From Alloyangia pacifica (GTDB taxonomy: Bacteria > Pseudomonadota > Alphaproteobacteria > Rhodobacterales > Rhodobacteraceae), in contig NZ_FOZW01000014.1 of assembly GCF_900116195.1 (NCBI RefSeq), positions 62,001-126,000 of the forward strand: 64,000 bases of DNA, in the 5' to 3' direction. Each line of letters begins with the position of its first letter. Within the stretch, counting starts at the first letter, position 1. The translations under genes and the position numbers were made by a program. Positions 36,396 to 45,519 of the stretch are shown here, piece by piece. The notes beneath the pieces are model-generated. The model was given only the letters and a program-made list of their open reading frames with translations, searched no databases and was not told where the DNA came from.

Positions 36396-36398
36396 AAC

Positions 36399-36830
36399 TC
36401 AACGTTCAAGGTCGACCGGCACCTCGAGTCGCATCTCCCCCGCCTGCTCGAAGGTCAGGACGAGGCTCACCGTCGCCCCCTGCTCCAGAGACCGCGTCAG
36501 GCCCATGAGCATCACGTGATCCCCGCCCTGCGCGAAGGCATGGCTGCCGCCGGCGGGAATCACCACGCCCTGCGCGTGACCCGTCATCTTCATCACCCCG
36601 CCCGCACTCTCAGAGCTGCCGTGCAGCATGGTCTTGGCCGCGATTTCCGACTCGGCGGCGAGCAGGCGGTCGTCCTCCGGCCCGTCGTTGTGCAGCACCA
36701 TGTAGATCGCTCCGGTCGGAGCCGAGGGCATGGCGGCGCGCGCGTAGGCCTCCGAAACGGTGATCTCCGCACGGGCGATTCCCGCTGTGGACAGGCTCAG
36801 CACGAGGGCCGTGGCAATCTTCAGGTTCAT
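36399..36830 (-). CDS. Periplasmic copper chaperone PCu(A)C
   Basis: A 143-residue PCu(A)C-family protein, which delivers Cu(I) to the CuA/CuB sites of cytochrome oxidase in the periplasm. MNLKIATALVLSLSTAGIARA is the signal peptide. The metal motif H(M)X10MX21HXM is recognisable: MLHGSSESAGGVMKM, then GSHAFAQGGDHVMLMGL. ATG 36830 follows GGGGAGG; a longer frame starts upstream without a site. No SCO1 homologue is beside it. Confidence 0.9.
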   Translation of the reverse strand: MNLKIATALVLSLSTAGIARAEITVSEAYARAAMPSAPTGAIYMVLHNDGPEDDRLLAAESEIAAKTMLHGSSESAGGVMKMTGHAQGVVIPAGGSHAFAQGGDHVMLMGLTRSLEQGATVSLVLTFEQAGEMRLEVPVDLER

Positions 36831-36967
36831 TCTCAGCAGTCCTCCCCAAGTGAACGCGATACCTGGGAATTCGTGGACCATCCACAGCGGTGCCGCAAGG
36901 GCATGACGTGGGGATAACCGGTGGGGAATTTCCGCGCTTCAGCGCGCCTTGATTGAAGTAATGATTT

Positions 36968-37012
36968 GAAAACAAACAAAAACAGCCCCGGAGCAGGCTG
37001 CTCCGGGGCTGT
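36968..37012 (-). terminator. Intrinsic terminator of rpmB
   Basis: A 14-bp perfect stem ACAGCCCCGGAGCA/TGCTCCGGGGCTGT with a 3-nt loop, followed on the minus strand by TTTTTGTTTGTTTTC. This is the strongest terminator in the window. Confidence 0.95.
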
Positions 37013-37032
37013 GGAAATCTCTGTGGGCAGGA

Positions 37033-37323
37033 TCAGGCCTGAGCGGCCTGTGCCTTCGCGATTTCTTTCTTCACTTTCAGGGCATTGGCGCTGAGTTCGA
37101 CGTCCTTCGCCTTGGCGAGGAACTTGTCGAGGCCACCACGGTGGTCGACCGAACGCAGGGCCGAAGCCGAGATGCGGAGTTTGACGCCGCGGCCGAGGGT
37201 CTCGGACTGCAGGGTCACATCATTCAGGTTCGGCAGAAAGCGACGCTTGGTCTTGTTGTTGGCGTGGCTCACGTTGTGGCCCGTCATCGGGCCTTTGCCG
37301 GTCAGTTCGCATACGCGCGACAT
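37033..37323 (-). CDS. rpmB: 50S ribosomal protein L28
   Basis: A 96-residue L28, the slightly long alphaproteobacterial form. The start [32 protein letters not shown] is diagnostic, and the C-terminal half is Lys/Ala-rich. ATG 37323 gives the conserved N-terminus; the longer frame has no support. A very strong terminator follows 20 bases on. It is monocistronic. Confidence 0.97.
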   Translation of the reverse strand: MSRVCELTGKGPMTGHNVSHANNKTKRRFLPNLNDVTLQSETLGRGVKLRISASALRSVDHRGGLDKFLAKAKDVELSANALKVKKEIAKAQAAQA

Positions 37324-37440
37324 TGGGTCCATTCCTTCATGTCTCGGGGCGAAAGCGGGCCTTCCGCCAATATCAAAGGGCGCCGCTTTCACAGCGCCCG
37401 GAATCTGGTCGGGCTTCTCTAGCTCCAAGCCCCATCGGCG

Positions 37441-38436
<996 letters not shown>

Positions 38437-38510
38437 GCCACCTCGCTCCGTTTGCCCCGATTTGCGCCGCCCGCGCCGGCAATGTCCACCCGCCTGGCTT
38501 CGCCTGGACG

Positions 38511-38558
38511 GAAATATCCCGGGGAAGCCGCGCAGGGAGCGGCGTGGGCGGAGCCCCC
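38511..38558 (-). repeat. REP-like intergenic element, copy 4
   Basis: On the minus strand: GGGGGCTCCGCCCACGCCGC, CCCTGCGCGG and CTTCCCCGGGATATTTCC. It forms an inverted pair with copy 5, 33 bases away, in the meaB-hrpB gap. Confidence 0.7.
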
Positions 38559-38591
38559 TCTTTCCGACGCGGCGCCTGCGGATGGCGCCGC

Positions 38592-38656
38592 CGGGGGCGT
38601 TGCCCCCTCTTGGCCTGCGGCCAATTCACCCCCTGCGTATTTGGGAAGAGAAGAAG
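38592..38656 (+). repeat. REP-like intergenic element, copy 5
   Basis: GGGGGC-GTT-GCCCCC, TTGGCC-tgc-GGCCAA, CACCCCCTGCGTATTTGGG, then AAGAGAAGAAG. Its GGGGGC end faces that of copy 4. Confidence 0.75.
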
Positions 38657-38666
38657 CGACGCGCAG

Positions 38667-41108
38667 TCACGTGCCGCGCGGCTTGGCGCGCAGCGTCGGG
38701 TCGGCCTCGCGCGGGTCCTCTGGCCAGGGGTGGCGCGGGTATTGCGCCTTCATGTCCTTGCGCACGTCAGCGTAGGAGCCGGCCCAGAAGCCAGGCAGGT
38801 CCATGGTGGTCTGCACCGGGCGCCGCGCCGGCGAGAGCAGCGTGACCCGCAGCGGCAGCTTGCCGACCATCGGGTGCGTGCGCTGGCCGAACATCTCCTG
38901 GATGCGCAGGGTGATCTCGGGGTGTTCGCCGGAATAGTCGATGGGGATCTCTCGCCCCAGTGGCGTGGTGAACTTGCCGGGCACCTTGGCATCGAGCGCC
39001 TGCATCTGCGCCCAGTCGAGCCGGGCGCGCAGCGCGGGCAGCAGGTCGAAACGTTTCCAGTCCTCGGCGCTCTTCACCCCGCCCAGGAAGGGCAGCAACC
39101 AGTCGCCGATCTCCACCATCAGCGCCTCCGGCCCCATGTCCGGCAGGTCGAGCCCGGCGGCGCGGCCGATCTCGACCCGCGCGCAGAAGCGGCGGGCGGC
39201 GTCCGAGAGCGGAATGCCGAGGTCGCGCACCCCGTCCAGCATCGCCAGCGCGACGGCTTCGGCGGGCGCATCCTTCCACTGCCGGTCGTCAAGCGCGATG
39301 ACCCCGAAGCGCTCCTGCCGCCGGGCGACGACCCGGCGATCGCGCTTCGACCATTCGCAGATGTCGTGCCAGCCGATCTGATCGGCAAAGAGACCGCGCA
39401 GCTCGGACTCGGCTATGGGGATCGCCTGGCGGATGCGCGCCTCGCGCGGGTTGCCGTCGGTGTCGGTGACCACGATGAGTCGGGTCTGTGCCAACGGGTC
39501 GACCTCGTCCATCACCGCACCCTTGCCCCCCGACAGCTGGTAGCGCGGCGCATCGCCCTTGCGGCGCAGCCCGATGCGGTCGGGATAGGCGAGCCCGGCC
39601 TGCGCGGCGGGCGAGAGCCGCTCGCCCTGCCCCTGCCCGGCGGCGCGCGACAGGCGCTTGGCCTCCTGCTTGATCCGCTCGAGCGCGGCACGCGTGACCT
39701 CGAAGGGCCGGCTCTCGGTGAAACGGCGCAGATCGCGGATCGCCTCGAGTCGGTAGCCGAGATCCGAGGGCGCGCCGCGCAGCGGATCGCGCTCGGCCAG
39801 CAGGGCAGCCAGCGGCGCGGCCTCGGGGCCGGCGAGGCTGAGCATATGCGCCAGCCGCGGGTGCAGCGGCAGGCGCGCGAGCTGGCGGCCATGGGCGGTG
39901 ATCCGGCCCTCGCCGTCCAGCCCCCCGAGCATCTTCAGCAAGGCCTGCGCCTCGGCAAAGGCCCCCGGGTGCGGCGCGGTGAGGAAGGGCAAGTCTTCGG
40001 GTGTCGCGCCCCAGAGCGCCAGCTCGAGCGCCAGGCCGGCGAGATCGGCGGTCTCGATCTCGGCGGGCGGGAAGGCGTGCAGCGCGCCCTCCTCGCCCTT
40101 GGTCCAGAGCTTGTAGGCGATACCCTCGGCGACGCGGCCGCCACGCCCCGCGCGCTGGGTGGCCTCGGCGCGGGTGACCTTTTCCGTCACCAGCCGCGAC
40201 ATGCCCGAGCCGGGGTCGAAGCGCGCACGGCGGGCGCGGCCGCCGTCGACCACGACCCGGATGTCCTCGATGGTCAGCGAGGTCTCGGCGATGGAGGTGG
40301 CCAGCACCAGCTTGCGCCCCTGCCCCTCGGGCCGGATCGCGGCGCGCTGCGCGGCAAACTCCATGGCGCCGAAGAGCGGGCGGATCGTCACGTCTTTCGG
40401 CAGGCGCGATTTCAGCAACCCCTCGGTGCGACGGATCTCGCCCTCGCCGGGCAGGAAGGCGAGGATGCCGCCCTCGGTCTCCGACGCCGCTTGCACAATG
40501 AGATCGGCCATGGCCTGCTCGAAGCGCTGGGTCTTGGGCATCGCACGCTCGAGCCAGCGCGACTCGACCGGGAAGCTGCGTCCCTCGGAGGTCACCACCG
40601 GCGCCTGCATCAGCTCGCCGACCGGGCCGGCGTCGAGCGTCGCCGACATCGCCAGCAGCATCAGGTCGTCGCGCAGGGCTCCCGCGATCTCGAGGCAGAG
40701 CGCGAGGCCGAGGTCGGCATTGAGCGAGCGCTCGTGGAACTCGTCGAAGATCACTGCGCCGACGTCCGACAGCTCGGGATCGGACTGGATCATGCGCGTG
40801 AGAATGCCCTCGGTCACCACCTCGATGCGGGTGGCCTTCGAGGTCTTGCTCTCGCCGCGGATACGGTAGCCCACGGTCTCGCCCGGGGCCTCGCCCAGCG
40901 TCTCGGCCATGCGCGTGGCGGCGGCGCGGGCGGCGAGACGGCGTGGCTCGAGCATGACGATGCGACCCTCGGTCAGCCCGGCATCGAGCATCGCCAGCGG
41001 CACCCGTGTGGTCTTGCCTGCGCCGGGCGGGGCCTGCAGCACGGCACGGCCCTGCGCGCGCAGGGCGGAGATCAGCTCGGGAAGGGCGGCGTCGATCGGC
41101 AGCTTCAT
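38667..41108 (-). CDS. hrpB: ATP-dependent helicase HrpB
   Basis: An 813-residue DEAH-type RNA helicase of the HrpB family. Motif I is APPGAGKT at residues 26-33, motif II is DEFH in VIFDEFHERSLNADLGLAL, motif III is SATLD, and motif VI is TQRAGRGGRVAEG. The HrpB-specific C-terminal domain ends in HPWPEDPREADPTLRAKPRG, typical of the family. The full length indicates an intact gene. Its cellular substrate is unknown; HrpB is dispensable in most bacteria. Confidence 0.97.
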   Translation of the reverse strand: MKLPIDAALPELISALRAQGRAVLQAPPGAGKTTRVPLAMLDAGLTEGRIVMLEPRRLAARAAATRMAETLGEAPGETVGYRIRGESKTSKATRIEVVTEGILTRMIQSDPELSDVGAVIFDEFHERSLNADLGLALCLEIAGALRDDLMLLAMSATLDAGPVGELMQAPVVTSEGRSFPVESRWLERAMPKTQRFEQAMADLIVQAASETEGGILAFLPGEGEIRRTEGLLKSRLPKDVTIRPLFGAMEFAAQRAAIRPEGQGRKLVLATSIAETSLTIEDIRVVVDGGRARRARFDPGSGMSRLVTEKVTRAEATQRAGRGGRVAEGIAYKLWTKGEEGALHAFPPAEIETADLAGLALELALWGATPEDLPFLTAPHPGAFAEAQALLKMLGGLDGEGRITAHGRQLARLPLHPRLAHMLSLAGPEAAPLAALLAERDPLRGAPSDLGYRLEAIRDLRRFTESRPFEVTRAALERIKQEAKRLSRAAGQGQGERLSPAAQAGLAYPDRIGLRRKGDAPRYQLSGGKGAVMDEVDPLAQTRLIVVTDTDGNPREARIRQAIPIAESELRGLFADQIGWHDICEWSKRDRRVVARRQERFGVIALDDRQWKDAPAEAVALAMLDGVRDLGIPLSDAARRFCARVEIGRAAGLDLPDMGPEALMVEIGDWLLPFLGGVKSAEDWKRFDLLPALRARLDWAQMQALDAKVPGKFTTPLGREIPIDYSGEHPEITLRIQEMFGQRTHPMVGKLPLRVTLLSPARRPVQTTMDLPGFWAGSYADVRKDMKAQYPRHPWPEDPREADPTLRAKPRGT

Positions 41109-41179
41109 GCGCGGGGTTATGCGAGATCGGCGGCGTCGCGTCGAGGGGGCAGGATCGCGCGTCGGGGCGAGGTTAGGAT

Positions 41180-41240
41180 GGGGGCTCCGCCCCCGCCGCG
41201 CTGCGCGCGCCTCCCCCGGCGTATTTTGAAAGAGAAGAAG
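41180..41240 (+). repeat. REP-like intergenic element, copy 6
   Basis: GGGGGC-TCC-GCCCCC, a GCGCG/CGCGC inverted repeat, CTCCCCCGGCGTATTTTG and AAAGAGAAGAAG. It fills the gap between hrpB and the transglycosylase and ends 3 bases from the latter's stop. Confidence 0.75.
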
Positions 41241-41243
41241 GCC

Positions 41244-42110
41244 TCAGTTGGCGGAGACCCTGAAGACGCAACCGTCGGAGATCAGCTGCGGCGGCGTCAG
41301 GCACAGGCCCTTGGCGACGCTGAAGGCGGCCAACACCTTGGGCACGTAGTCGCGGGTTTCGGCGTAGGGCGGCACGCCCTGGTACTGGGGAATGGAATTC
41401 TCGCCGGCATTGTAGCCTGCCAGCACGAGGATCGGGTCGCCGTCGAAGCGCTCCATCAGGAAGTCGAGGAAGGCGACGCCGCCGCGGATGTTCTGCACCG
41501 GGTCGAGCGCATTGGCGACGCCGAAGCGCGCGGCAGTGGCGGGCATCAGCTGCATCAGCCCCTGAGCCCCCGCCCGGCTAACCGCAGCGCTGCGCCCGCC
41601 CGATTCCACGGACATCACCGCCAGTGCGAGCGCCGGAGAAACGCGGGTGCCGACCGTCGCCTTCAGCAACTCGATGCCATAGCTCGCGGCGATGTCCTGC
41701 AATTGTTGAAGACGCGGCGCGCGCACGCCCCCGCCCTGCGGCGGATTGCCGAGCTTGAACAGCGCCGGCTCGAGTCGCCCCGGCCCCGAGGCAGAAAGCT
41801 CGGGAGAGACCGCCTGCCAGAACCAGCCATAGCTGCCCATACCCTCGGCGCGCCCCGGGGCGCTGCCCGGGCCGGGGACATCCTGCCCGTCGGCCTGCGG
41901 CAGCGGCAGGGGCTTGGGAGGCGGGGCGACGATCTGGACCGTGATGCGCTTCTTTGCGCCCGGCTTCGGCGGCGTCACGCGCTTGGCCGAGAAGTCGGGA
42001 AAGGGTGCGGGTGACTCGGCATGGGACGCACCGCCCATCGGGCCGAGCGCAAGCACCGCCGCCAGCGCGGCGACGCGGAGATAGCCATGTCGGAACGTGC
42101 CTGCGGTCAC
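41244..42110 (-). CDS. Lytic transglycosylase (SLT domain), exported
   Basis: A 288-residue murein lytic transglycosylase. I chose GTG 42110 because GAGG precedes it and it gives a signal peptide, TFRHGYLRVAALAAVLALGPM, cleaved near SHAE; the longer frame extends into non-coding-like sequence. A Pro-rich linker follows, then the SLT catalytic domain (about 165-280): VMSVESGGRSAAVSRAG with the catalytic Glu, GLMQLMPATAARFGV, AGYNAGE and the tyrosine region PPYAETRDYVPKV. It cleaves peptidoglycan glycan strands. Closeness to the divergent Flp pilus locus may be relevant, since envelope machines often need such an enzyme. Confidence 0.9.
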   Translation of the reverse strand: MTAGTFRHGYLRVAALAAVLALGPMGGASHAESPAPFPDFSAKRVTPPKPGAKKRITVQIVAPPPKPLPLPQADGQDVPGPGSAPGRAEGMGSYGWFWQAVSPELSASGPGRLEPALFKLGNPPQGGGVRAPRLQQLQDIAASYGIELLKATVGTRVSPALALAVMSVESGGRSAAVSRAGAQGLMQLMPATAARFGVANALDPVQNIRGGVAFLDFLMERFDGDPILVLAGYNAGENSIPQYQGVPPYAETRDYVPKVLAAFSVAKGLCLTPPQLISDGCVFRVSAN

Positions 42111-42538
42111 TGCTGCCTCGTTTCTCCTAAGCGGCGCCCGGATCTCTGCCCGGGTCCCCGTATCAAAGCACCGCAGCCTGCCCTTAAAGCGAATGCGCAA
42201 AGGGCACGGCCCGGCGTTTCGCGCGAGTCTCGCACAGATTGCATGATCAACCAAGATTGTTCGCGATACGCGCATGAACGCGCGTGTAACAGGCCGAAGC
42301 TGGCGCGGTTTCGCCAGAATGTCGCAAATACTTGGATTTATTTCATTCATTTTCAATGACATAAAAGATTTCTTCGGAATCCTTTCCAGACTGCAAAAAC
42401 AATCCGATTGCGCCAAAGTCCCGCCTCATTCCAACGGCTTTATTGGGATCAGGCCGCGAGGGACAAGGGAATGAGAGACCCTGCCAACGTCTTCCGAAGC
42501 GGTTGAGAGAGAGCAAACTGGATTTACGGAGAGAGACA
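42111..42538. other. Gene-free region upstream of the flp pilin gene
   Basis: A 428-base gap. It contains an unusually AT-rich patch (about 42320-42380) in a GC-rich genome and should hold the promoter of the highly expressed pilin gene. I cannot place a convincing -35/-10 pair. Short open frames here do not look like genes. Confidence 0.5.
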
Positions 42539-42766
42539 ATGCTGAAATTCATCAAAACCTTCCGCAACGACGAAGATGGCGCAGTCACCGTGGACTGGGT
42601 CGTGCTGACCGCAGCCGTGGTCGCCATGGCCGCCGGCGCCTACAGCCTGATCGGTGAAAACGTGACCACCGCCCTCGGCACCGTCGGCACCAACCTGACC
42701 ACCTCCGTCGGCGGCAGCACTGACACCGGCACTGACACCGGCACTGACACCGGCACCGGCGGCTAA
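42539..42766 (+). CDS. flp: Flp-family type IVb pilin
   Basis: A 75-residue pilin. The short basic leader MLKFIKTFRNDEDGAVTVDWVVLTAAVV contains the processing site: cleavage after Gly14 would leave AVTVDWVVLT, where the usual Glu at +5 is replaced by Asp. A single hydrophobic helix follows. The C-terminus carries three tandem TDTG units from a 12-bp DNA repeat. GGAGAG precedes ATG 42539. It heads the Tad locus and is followed by a strong hairpin that probably makes it the most abundant transcript. The pilus mediates surface attachment in this family. Confidence 0.93.
   Translation: MLKFIKTFRNDEDGAVTVDWVVLTAAVVAMAAGAYSLIGENVTTALGTVGTNLTTSVGGSTDTGTDTGTDTGTGG
42719..42754 (+). repeat. 12-bp tandem repeat (x3) in the pilin C-terminus
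   Basis: ACTGACACCGGC occurs three times without mismatch, encoding TDTG x3. The in-frame unit length allows copy-number change without frameshift. Confidence 0.9.
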
Positions 42767-42799
42767 GTCGAGGCGCACGCGCCGACGACGCACGAATTC

Positions 42800-42837
42800 A
42801 CCGCCGCTGGACGTCGTCCGGCGGCGGTTTCCCTTTC
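42800..42837 (+). terminator. Terminator after flp
   Basis: A 13-bp stem (ACCGCCGCTGGAC/GTCCGGCGGCGGT, one G-U pair) with a GTC loop, followed by TTCCCTTTCC. It lies 33 bases after the pilin stop. Confidence 0.85.
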
Positions 42838-43033
42838 CGGGAACATATGAGCGCGCGGCCCCCAGGCCCTTGGCGAGTCCGGTCCTTTCGCCGCCGGCGC
42901 GCCGCCATGAAGGCCCAGAACCGGCCATCTTTCACCACAATCCACGCTTAGACCGCTCATTGGCTGCGTGCGGGAAACCGGCGCGAGAGCGACCATCCGG
43001 GGCCTGCCCGGACCGAAATCGAGAGGGACAGAC

Positions 43034-43891
43034 ATGCGACTGCTATTCGGACTGGTTCTGATCGCGGGGCTCGGCCTCGCCGGCTTTGCGGTCTATCTCG
43101 CACAGAATTACATCGGCACCTATCAGGCGGCGCTGAACGCGGAGCGCGCGAAATCCGTCGAAGCGGTGCCGACGCGGCAGATCTACGTGACCACCCGCGC
43201 CATCGCCCACGGCGAGATCGTCACCGCCGAGGACGTGCGCCTTGCCCCCTGGCCGGTCGAGATCCTTCCCGAGAAGACCTTCGGCGCCAAGAGCCCGCTG
43301 TTCAAGGAGGGTGACGCCCCGCGCGTCGCCATGCGCGCGCTCGAGAAGTTCGAGGCCGTGGTCCCGACCAAGATCAGCGAACCGGGCGGCGATGCCGGCC
43401 TGACCTCGCGCCTGCGGCCCGGCGAGCGCGCCTTTGCCATCAAGGTCGACGTGCACACGGGCGTTTCCGGCTTCCTGCGCCCCGGTGACCAGGTCGACGT
43501 CTACTGGACTGGCAAGGTCGCCACCGAATCCGCGAACCGGGTGCGCGGCGAGTTCACCAAGCTGATCCAGGCCGGCGTCCGGCTGATCGCGATCGACCAG
43601 ACCGCCGACATGGCAGACTCGGATGTGAACATTGCCCGCTCGGTGACCGTCGCCGCCACGCCGCAGGAAATCGCCGCGCTGGCGCAGGCCCAGAGTACCG
43701 GGCGGCTGTCGCTCTCGTTGATGAACTCCAACGACATCACCGTCGCCGACGTGATCGAGGTGGACCAGCGCGTCATGCTCGGTCTCGAAGCTCCCGAGGT
43801 GGAGAAGGCCGAGCCGGTTGCCCAATCCTGCACCACCCGCGTCCGCCGCGGCGGCGAGGTCGCAGTGATCCCGATTCCCTGCACGAACTGA
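43034..43891 (+). CDS. cpaB: Flp pilus assembly protein CpaB/RcpC
   Basis: A 285-residue inner-membrane-anchored periplasmic protein. An N-terminal helix, LLFGLVLIAGLGLAGFAVYLA, is followed by a SAF/AFP-like domain (about 60-120: IYVTTRAIAHGEIVTAEDVRLAPWP) and the RcpC domain with RPGERAFAIKVDVHTGVSGFLRPGDQVDVYWTG. It is thought to link the secretin to the inner-membrane platform. ATG 43034 follows GAGAGGGA. The C-terminal pair of Cys (SCTTRVRRGGEVAVIPIPCTN) may form a disulfide. A terminator-like hairpin follows before cpaC. Confidence 0.95.
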   Translation: MRLLFGLVLIAGLGLAGFAVYLAQNYIGTYQAALNAERAKSVEAVPTRQIYVTTRAIAHGEIVTAEDVRLAPWPVEILPEKTFGAKSPLFKEGDAPRVAMRALEKFEAVVPTKISEPGGDAGLTSRLRPGERAFAIKVDVHTGVSGFLRPGDQVDVYWTGKVATESANRVRGEFTKLIQAGVRLIAIDQTADMADSDVNIARSVTVAATPQEIAALAQAQSTGRLSLSLMNSNDITVADVIEVDQRVMLGLEAPEVEKAEPVAQSCTTRVRRGGEVAVIPIPCTN

Positions 43892-43913
43892 ACCGGAATC
43901 AAGAGCTTGCTCG

Positions 43914-43942
43914 AAGGGGGTGCCCGCGTGGCACCCCTTTTC
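43914..43942 (+). terminator. Terminator-like hairpin between cpaB and cpaC
   Basis: A stem of about 11 bp (AAGGGGGTGCC/GGCACCCCTTT region, CGCGT loop) followed by TTTTC, 23 bases after cpaB inside what is otherwise a one-direction pilus gene series. It may lower expression of the downstream genes. Confidence 0.75.
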
Positions 43943-44096
43943 GCTGCGCGGTCCCCGACCCGGTTGTTGCCCAGTGTCCACAGCAGGCAACAGCCCGAAG
44001 CCATTGATTCTTGCATGGAAACCGCTTTGCGCGCAGAGTGGCCGCGAAAGCGGGCGCCACGATCCGCTCCCGAGGCGTGATCGAAAGGCAGGTCAC

Positions 44097-45515
44097 ATGA
44101 AAGCTGACAACTTCTTCAAGGCGGCCCTGCTGGGGCTGGCGCTGAGTGTGACGGCCCTCGCCCCGAGCGCGCGGGCCGACAACCTGCGAGTCGTGCGCAC
44201 CGGCACCGAAAGCGCGCTGAACGTGCCGATGAATCGCGCCGTGGTGGTCGAGAGCGACACGCCCTTCGCAGAGCTTTCCATCGCCAATCCCGCCATCGCC
44301 GACATCTCCTCACTGTCCGACCGAACCATCTACGTGCTCGGAAAGACCCCGGGCACAACGACGCTGACCATTCTCGATGCCAACGGGCGGCTGATCACCA
44401 ACGTCGACGTGCGCGTCGCCGCCGATGTCTCGGAGTTCAAGGAACGGCTGCGGCAGATCCTGCCGGGCGAAAACATCGAAGTGCGCACAGCGAACGACGG
44501 CATCGTGCTGTCGGGGACCGTGTCGAGCAGCCAGAAGCTCGACCGCGCCCTCGACCTGGCCGAGCGCTATGCGCCCGAACGGGTGTCGAACCTGATGTCG
44601 GTGGCCGGAGTTCAGCAGGTCATGCTGAAGGTGCGCTTCGCCGAGATGCAGCGCTCCGTCGCCAAGACCCTGCGCAGCTCGCTGTCGCTGAGCGGCGACC
44701 TGCTGGGCGGCGATCTCGGGCTGACCTCCGAAACCGGCACCTGGATCGACGGGAGCAATGCGCTCGGGTCTGGGGTGGAAGTGGCCGACGGCACCGAAGG
44801 TGCGGCGGTCTTCGGCTTCAATGCCGGCGGACTCGAGGTGGGCATCCTGCTCGAGGCGCTGGAGTCCAAGGGCGTCGTGCGCACGCTGGCAGAGCCCAAT
44901 CTCACTGCCCTCTCCGGGCAGGAAGCGAAATTCCTCGCAGGTGGCGAATACCCGGTGCCCGTGGCACAGGATGAGGGCACGATCTCGGTCGAGTTCAAAC
45001 CCTTCGGTGTCGAGCTGAACTTCATTCCCCGCGTTGTCGACGGCGATCTGATCAACCTCGAACTGAAGGCCGCCGTCTCCTCGATCGACAGCAGCAACGG
45101 CGTTGACGTGGACCAGATCCGCATCGATGCCTTCCGCCGCCGCGAAACCTCGACCACAGTCGAGATGCGCGACGGCGAGAGCTTTGCCATCGCCGGCCTG
45201 CTGCAGGACGATTTCACCGATCTGAACGGCCAGGTGCCCTGGCTCGGCGACATACCGGTGCTCGGGGCGCTGTTCCGCAGTGCCGAGTACAGCCGCCAGC
45301 AGTCCGAGCTGGTGATCATCGTGACGCCGCATCTTGTCACCCCGACCCGGGGCCAGGTGCTCGCCCTGCCGACCGACAGGGTGAAACCGCCCTCCGAGCG
45401 CGATCTCTTCCTCTACGGACGCACCGCGGCCGAGGGAAACCGCCCGGTGAAAGGGGCTGCTGGCGAAGTCGCCAAGCAGGACTTCAGCGGCTCCTACGGC
45501 TATGTGATGGATTGA
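44097..45515 (+). CDS. cpaC: Flp pilus secretin CpaC/RcpA
   Basis: A 472-residue outer-membrane secretin. The signal peptide runs to APSARA. The N-terminal pilus-assembly domain (LRVVRTGTESALNVPMNRAVVVESDTPFAELSIANPAIAD) is followed by a BON-like segment (about 105-170) and the secretin core (about 245-420) with KGVVRTLAEPNLTALSGQEAKFLAGGEYPVPV and the signature VPWLGDIPVLGALFRS. It forms the gate through which the Flp pilus exits. ATG 44097 lies 205 bases after cpaB, beyond a terminator-like hairpin. Confidence 0.96.
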   Translation: MKADNFFKAALLGLALSVTALAPSARADNLRVVRTGTESALNVPMNRAVVVESDTPFAELSIANPAIADISSLSDRTIYVLGKTPGTTTLTILDANGRLITNVDVRVAADVSEFKERLRQILPGENIEVRTANDGIVLSGTVSSSQKLDRALDLAERYAPERVSNLMSVAGVQQVMLKVRFAEMQRSVAKTLRSSLSLSGDLLGGDLGLTSETGTWIDGSNALGSGVEVADGTEGAAVFGFNAGGLEVGILLEALESKGVVRTLAEPNLTALSGQEAKFLAGGEYPVPVAQDEGTISVEFKPFGVELNFIPRVVDGDLINLELKAAVSSIDSSNGVDVDQIRIDAFRRRETSTTVEMRDGESFAIAGLLQDDFTDLNGQVPWLGDIPVLGALFRSAEYSRQQSELVIIVTPHLVTPTRGQVLALPTDRVKPPSERDLFLYGRTAAEGNRPVKGAAGEVAKQDFSGSYGYVMD

Positions 45516-45519
45516 TCCG

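Noticed and set aside
42274-42474. A 66-codon frame in the region before flp
   Set aside because: It covers the AT-rich promoter-like patch, has no ribosome site and no coding-type codon bias.
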